Positions 7,403 through 9,497 of a stretch of 9,497 nucleotides of DNA are shown here, piece by piece. The position numbers and the translations under genes were made by a program. Within the stretch, counting starts at the first letter, position 1. Each line of letters begins with the position of its first letter. This DNA is from Erythrobacter sp. UBA2510. Its GTDB lineage: Bacteria > Pseudomonadota > Alphaproteobacteria > Sphingomonadales > Sphingomonadaceae. The notes beneath the pieces were generated by a model. The model was given only the letters and a program-made list of their open reading frames with translations, was not told where the DNA came from and ran no database searches. The stretch is from positions 1-9,497 of the forward strand of contig DDNW01000176.1 in NCBI GenBank assembly GCA_002341345.1, written 5' to 3'.

Positions 7403-7908
7403 ACGACATGACCACCACCCCGACCACCCCCGAACGCGAAGAGGTGAAGAACCGGATCGCGGCTGCGCAGGTGCGTAACGAGAAGCGCGGCGCCTACGAC
7501 CTGCTCGACACGGCAGGCAAGAAAGCCAATGAGGCTAAGGACAAGGCCGTCGCTTTCGCCAAGGAACATCCGATCGCGACCGTTGTCGGCGGCATCGCCG
7601 TCGGCGTGCTGGTCGCCTCGATGTTCCGTGCGCCGCGCCGTGCCGCCGCCCGGACGGGCATGAAGGCTGCCGGTCTTGCCGCCATCGGCAGCGAGATCGC
7701 TCTAGCGATGGCCAGTCAGTTCCTCGATCAGGCAGGGGCAGCAGGCAAAGCCGGAGCAGAAAAGCTTGGCGACGTCGGCGATCATCTGGGCGATACTGCC
7801 CGCGCAGTGCGGCGCAAGGCAGGCTTCATTGCCGGTAACGCTAGCGACAGCGCCCGCATTACCGCGCGCGAAGCGGGCAAATCGGTGCGCCGCGCGCTGC
7901 ACAAGTAA
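7399..7908 (+). CDS. YqjD/DUF883-like membrane-anchored protein
   Basis: The 169-residue protein has a hydrophilic N-terminal helix region (12-55) rich in Ala, Lys and Glu, ending KKANEAKDKAVAFAKEHP. A single membrane segment follows (about 58-76, with GG and G-V-L-V glycine spacing), then a basic border FRAPRR (76-81). This HP-then-glycine-rich-helix arrangement recalls ElaB/YqjD proteins. Unlike them, the anchor is central, and a long Ala/Gly/Lys-rich helical tail of about 85 residues follows, ending in a strongly basic stretch. The ATG overlaps the previous stop by four bases, with AGGGAG about seven bases upstream. It is the last gene of the operon; a stem-loop terminator begins 24 bases after its stop. 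The basic tail could contact ribosomes, nucleic acid or phospholipid; that is inference. Confidence 0.78.
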   Translation: MNDMTTTPTTPEREEVKNRIAAAQVRNEKRGAYDLLDTAGKKANEAKDKAVAFAKEHPIATVVGGIAVGVLVASMFRAPRRAAARTGMKAAGLAAIGSEIALAMASQFLDQAGAAGKAGAEKLGDVGDHLGDTARAVRRKAGFIAGNASDSARITAREAGKSVRRALHK

Positions 7909-7931
7909 TCTACCGATTTATGCTTGTCGTC

Positions 7932-7980
7932 AGAGGGGGTGGCGGCTGAATTGCCGCTTGCCCCTCTTGCGCATTTTGTT
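7932..7980 (+). terminator. Stem-loop terminator at the end of the stress operon
   Basis: An outer 7-bp stem pairs 7932-7938 with 7961-7967, and an inner 5-bp GC stem pairs 7942-7946 with 7953-7957 around a 6-base loop, with a small internal loop between. It is followed by a moderately T-rich stretch ending ATTTTGTT (7973-7980). The strong GC stem right after the last gene fits intrinsic termination; the T-run is interrupted. Confidence 0.6.
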
Positions 7981-8025
7981 CAGGGATGATGACCGATACC
8001 GCAATTGCGAAAGGTCCTTCCCCCC

Positions 8026-8247
8026 ATGGAAAAACAACTTCTCCACCTTGTTATCGGCGGCCGCGTCAAGGACCCGCGCAGCATAGAATTTCAGGACCTG
8101 AAGGATATTCACGTCGTTGGCTTTTATCCGAATTTCGAAGAAGCCAAGAACGCCTGGCGCGCCTGGGCACAGCGCACGGTCGATGATGCGGAGATGAAAT
8201 ACGTCATCGTCCACCTGCACAAGCTGCTCGAGCCCGATCTGGACTGA
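8026..8247 (+). CDS. DUF4170 domain-containing protein
   Basis: The 73-residue soluble protein matches the small alphaproteobacterial family DUF4170 by its shape: a first strand ending IGGRVKDP (11-18), the core DIHVVGFYPNFEEAKNAW (28-45), then AQRTVDDAEMKYVIVHLH. No signal peptide or membrane segment is visible. The function of the family is not known to me. I chose ATG 8026: a GAAAGG sequence lies about 11 bases upstream, rather far, while the in-frame TTG 8005 has nothing better and would add seven poorly matching residues. The gene stands alone between the stress-operon terminator and the convergent greA. Confidence 0.82.
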   Translation: MEKQLLHLVIGGRVKDPRSIEFQDLKDIHVVGFYPNFEEAKNAWRAWAQRTVDDAEMKYVIVHLHKLLEPDLD

Positions 8248-8294
8248 GCACCCTGTTCAGTCGAAACGGGCATCAGCGCCCGGTCCTGCCACGA

Positions 8295-8762
8295 TCAGAT
8301 GAATTCGACCTTTTCGATCAGGTAGAAGCGGTCGCCTGATGGAACGGTTACCTCAACCTCGTCACCCACCGACTTGCCGATAAGGGCGCGACCGAGCGGG
8401 GAATCATACGAGATACGGCCCTGCTTGGCATCGCTCTCCGTCTGGCCGACGATCTGGTAGCGCGCCGGCTTGTCGTTTTCGTCGAGTACGGTGACCGTCG
8501 CGCCAAAGACCACCCGGTCCCCCGACAATGTGGTCGGGTCGATGATCTGGGCACGGGTCACCTTATCCTCGATATCGGCGATCTGTGCCTCGACCTGCCC
8601 CTGCCGTTCCTTGGCAGCGTGATATTCCGCATTCTCCGAGAGGTCGCCATGCGCGCGCGCTTCCTCGATCGCATCGACGATACGCGGCCGTTCGGCACGC
8701 AGCACCTTCAAATCGGCGGTCAGCTTCTCATAGCCCTCGGCGAGCATGGGGACTTTATCCAT
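8295..8762 (-). CDS. greA: Transcription elongation factor GreA
   Basis: GreA enters the secondary channel of stalled RNA polymerase and stimulates cleavage of backtracked RNA. The 155 residues match the usual length. Residues about 8-73 form the N-terminal coiled coil; its tip, [16 protein letters not shown] (39-54), carries the acidic pair D40 and E43 that acts in cleavage. Residues about 80-155 are the C-terminal FKBP-like domain that docks on polymerase, with [21 protein letters not shown] as the conserved core. ATG 8762 has AGGGA about five bases upstream, and the N-terminus [14 protein letters not shown] matches alphaproteobacterial GreA. The gene lies 102 bases downstream of carB on the same strand, a common arrangement, so it may be read from the carB transcript. 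Confidence 0.96.
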   Translation of the reverse strand: MDKVPMLAEGYEKLTADLKVLRAERPRIVDAIEEARAHGDLSENAEYHAAKERQGQVEAQIADIEDKVTRAQIIDPTTLSGDRVVFGATVTVLDENDKPARYQIVGQTESDAKQGRISYDSPLGRALIGKSVGDEVEVTVPSGDRFYLIEKVEFI

Positions 8763-8864
8763 CGGGATCCCTGTCTATCACGTCGATCCCGTCAAAACTT
8801 TACCCGGCCGCCGGAGTGGCGATCCTGTGCGGGCGCAGATTGTCGGGAGGATGTTTGCGTTCAG

Positions 8865-9497
8865 TCAGCTATAATAGTCTTGCAGTGGCCTGACTTCAAG
8901 ATCGACGATTTTTACCGACGCAATCGCCTCGGCCGTCGCCGTCGCGGCGGCGGCAGTCGTGAAGATCGGCACCTTCTGCTCGATGGCGGAGGCGCGGATC
9001 GACTGGCTGTCTTTCAGGCTCTGCCAGCCTTCGGTCGTGTTGATGACCATGGCGATTTCGCCATCGACTATCTTGTCGACGATATGCGGACGGCCTTCTG
9101 CCACCTTGTTGACCCGTTCGACCGGCACACCTTCTGCCGCGAGATAGGCAGCCGTGCCTCCGGTAGCGACCAGTGTGAAGCCCTCACCGACGAGCTTGCG
9201 CGCCGCCTCGAGGATATGCGGCTTGTCGCTTTCCTTCACGGAGACGAATACGGTGCCCTCTGACGGCAGCACCGTACCCTGGCCCAGTTGCGCCTTCACC
9301 CAGGCGGTCGAGAAATCGGTATCGATGCCCATCACTTCACCGGTCGATTTCATCTCGGGTGTCAGCACCGGATCGGAACCGGGGAAGCGCGCAAAGGGGA
9401 ACACCGCTTCCTTCACCGCGATGTAATCAAGATCGCGACGGAACGGTTCGAAACTGTCGAGCGGTTCTCCCGCCATGACGCGGCTGGCGATCTTGGC
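8865..9497 (-). CDS. carB: Carbamoyl-phosphate synthase large subunit, C-terminal part (cut by window edge)
   Basis: Only the last 210 residues are present; the frame stays open to base 9497 and reads [13 protein letters not shown] at the edge, as inside CarB, so the gene starts outside the window. CarB makes carbamoyl phosphate from bicarbonate, ATP and glutamine-derived ammonia for arginine and pyrimidine synthesis. The fragment holds the end of the second ATP-grasp half, with [20 protein letters not shown] followed by KSTGEVMG. The MGS-like allosteric domain follows, beginning [11 protein letters not shown], with [10 protein letters not shown] and the VINTTEG loop that usually binds regulators such as UMP and ornithine. 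The domain is complete and ends normally in YYS. The ATG at 9476 is an internal methionine, not the start. Confidence 0.96.
   Translation of the reverse strand, partial: AKIASRVMAGEPLDSFEPFRRDLDYIAVKEAVFPFARFPGSDPVLTPEMKSTGEVMGIDTDFSTAWVKAQLGQGTVLPSEGTVFVSVKESDKPHILEAARKLVGEGFTLVATGGTAAYLAAEGVPVERVNKVAEGRPHIVDKIVDGEIAMVINTTEGWQSLKDSQSIRASAIEQKVPIFTTAAAATATAEAIASVKIVDLEVRPLQDYYS

Noticed and set aside
8267..8282. Hairpin CGGGC/GCCCG between the DUF4170 gene and greA
   Set aside because: The stem is only 5 bp with a 6-base loop, and on the greA side only three Ts follow. It is too weak to call, although termination here would make sense for convergent genes.
8763..8864. A dedicated greA promoter on the minus strand (TTGACG at 8790-8795)
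   Set aside because: The -35-like hexamer has no acceptable -10 box at 16-18 bases before the greA start.
8619..9263. Open frame of 214 codons on the plus strand over greA and carB
   Set aside because: It is antisense to two well-recognised genes and has no family motifs.

Overview
This window looks like an ordinary chromosomal stretch from a high-GC alphaproteobacterium, most likely a sphingomonad of the Erythrobacter/Altererythrobacter kind. The basis is family-level recognition: the RibBX form of the riboflavin enzyme, a DUF4170 protein, the carB-greA pair, and a near-perfect alphaproteobacterial EcfG-type stress promoter. No RNA gene, insertion sequence, CRISPR array or phage module is visible. 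No gap between genes exceeds 300 bases.

Layout. Bases 1-128 hold no gene I can support. A UDP-glucuronate 4-epimerase-like gene lies on the minus strand (129-1127), divergent from an exported PDZ-M48 metalloprotease (1292-2266, plus). Next come two overlapping riboflavin genes on the plus strand: a RibBX-type DHBP synthase with an extra N-terminal helix-turn-helix domain (2391-3695), and ribH (3695-4114). A small unknown membrane protein (4188-4505) follows and runs tail to tail into enolase (4523-5809, minus).

The 240-base gap 5810-6049 separates eno from a tight four-gene plus-strand operon (6050-7908). It carries a sigma70-like promoter facing eno and an EcfG-type promoter facing the operon. 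The operon encodes four small membrane-anchored proteins: an LEA-like 11-mer repeat protein with a C-terminal anchor, a YqjE-type two-helix protein, an unknown one-helix protein, and a YqjD/DUF883-like protein. A stem-loop terminator follows. The window closes with a DUF4170 protein (8026-8247, plus) and, on the minus strand, greA (8295-8762) and the 3' end of carB (8865 to the window edge).

How the genes work together. ribBX and ribH supply the DHBP and lumazine steps of riboflavin synthesis; RibBX probably lacks GTP cyclohydrolase II activity, so ribA should lie elsewhere. The four-gene operon is the least explained part: its promoter, repeats and membrane anchors suggest a general-stress envelope or ribosome-tethering module. 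The two strongest leads are this stress operon and the DNA-binding-like domain fused to the riboflavin enzyme.
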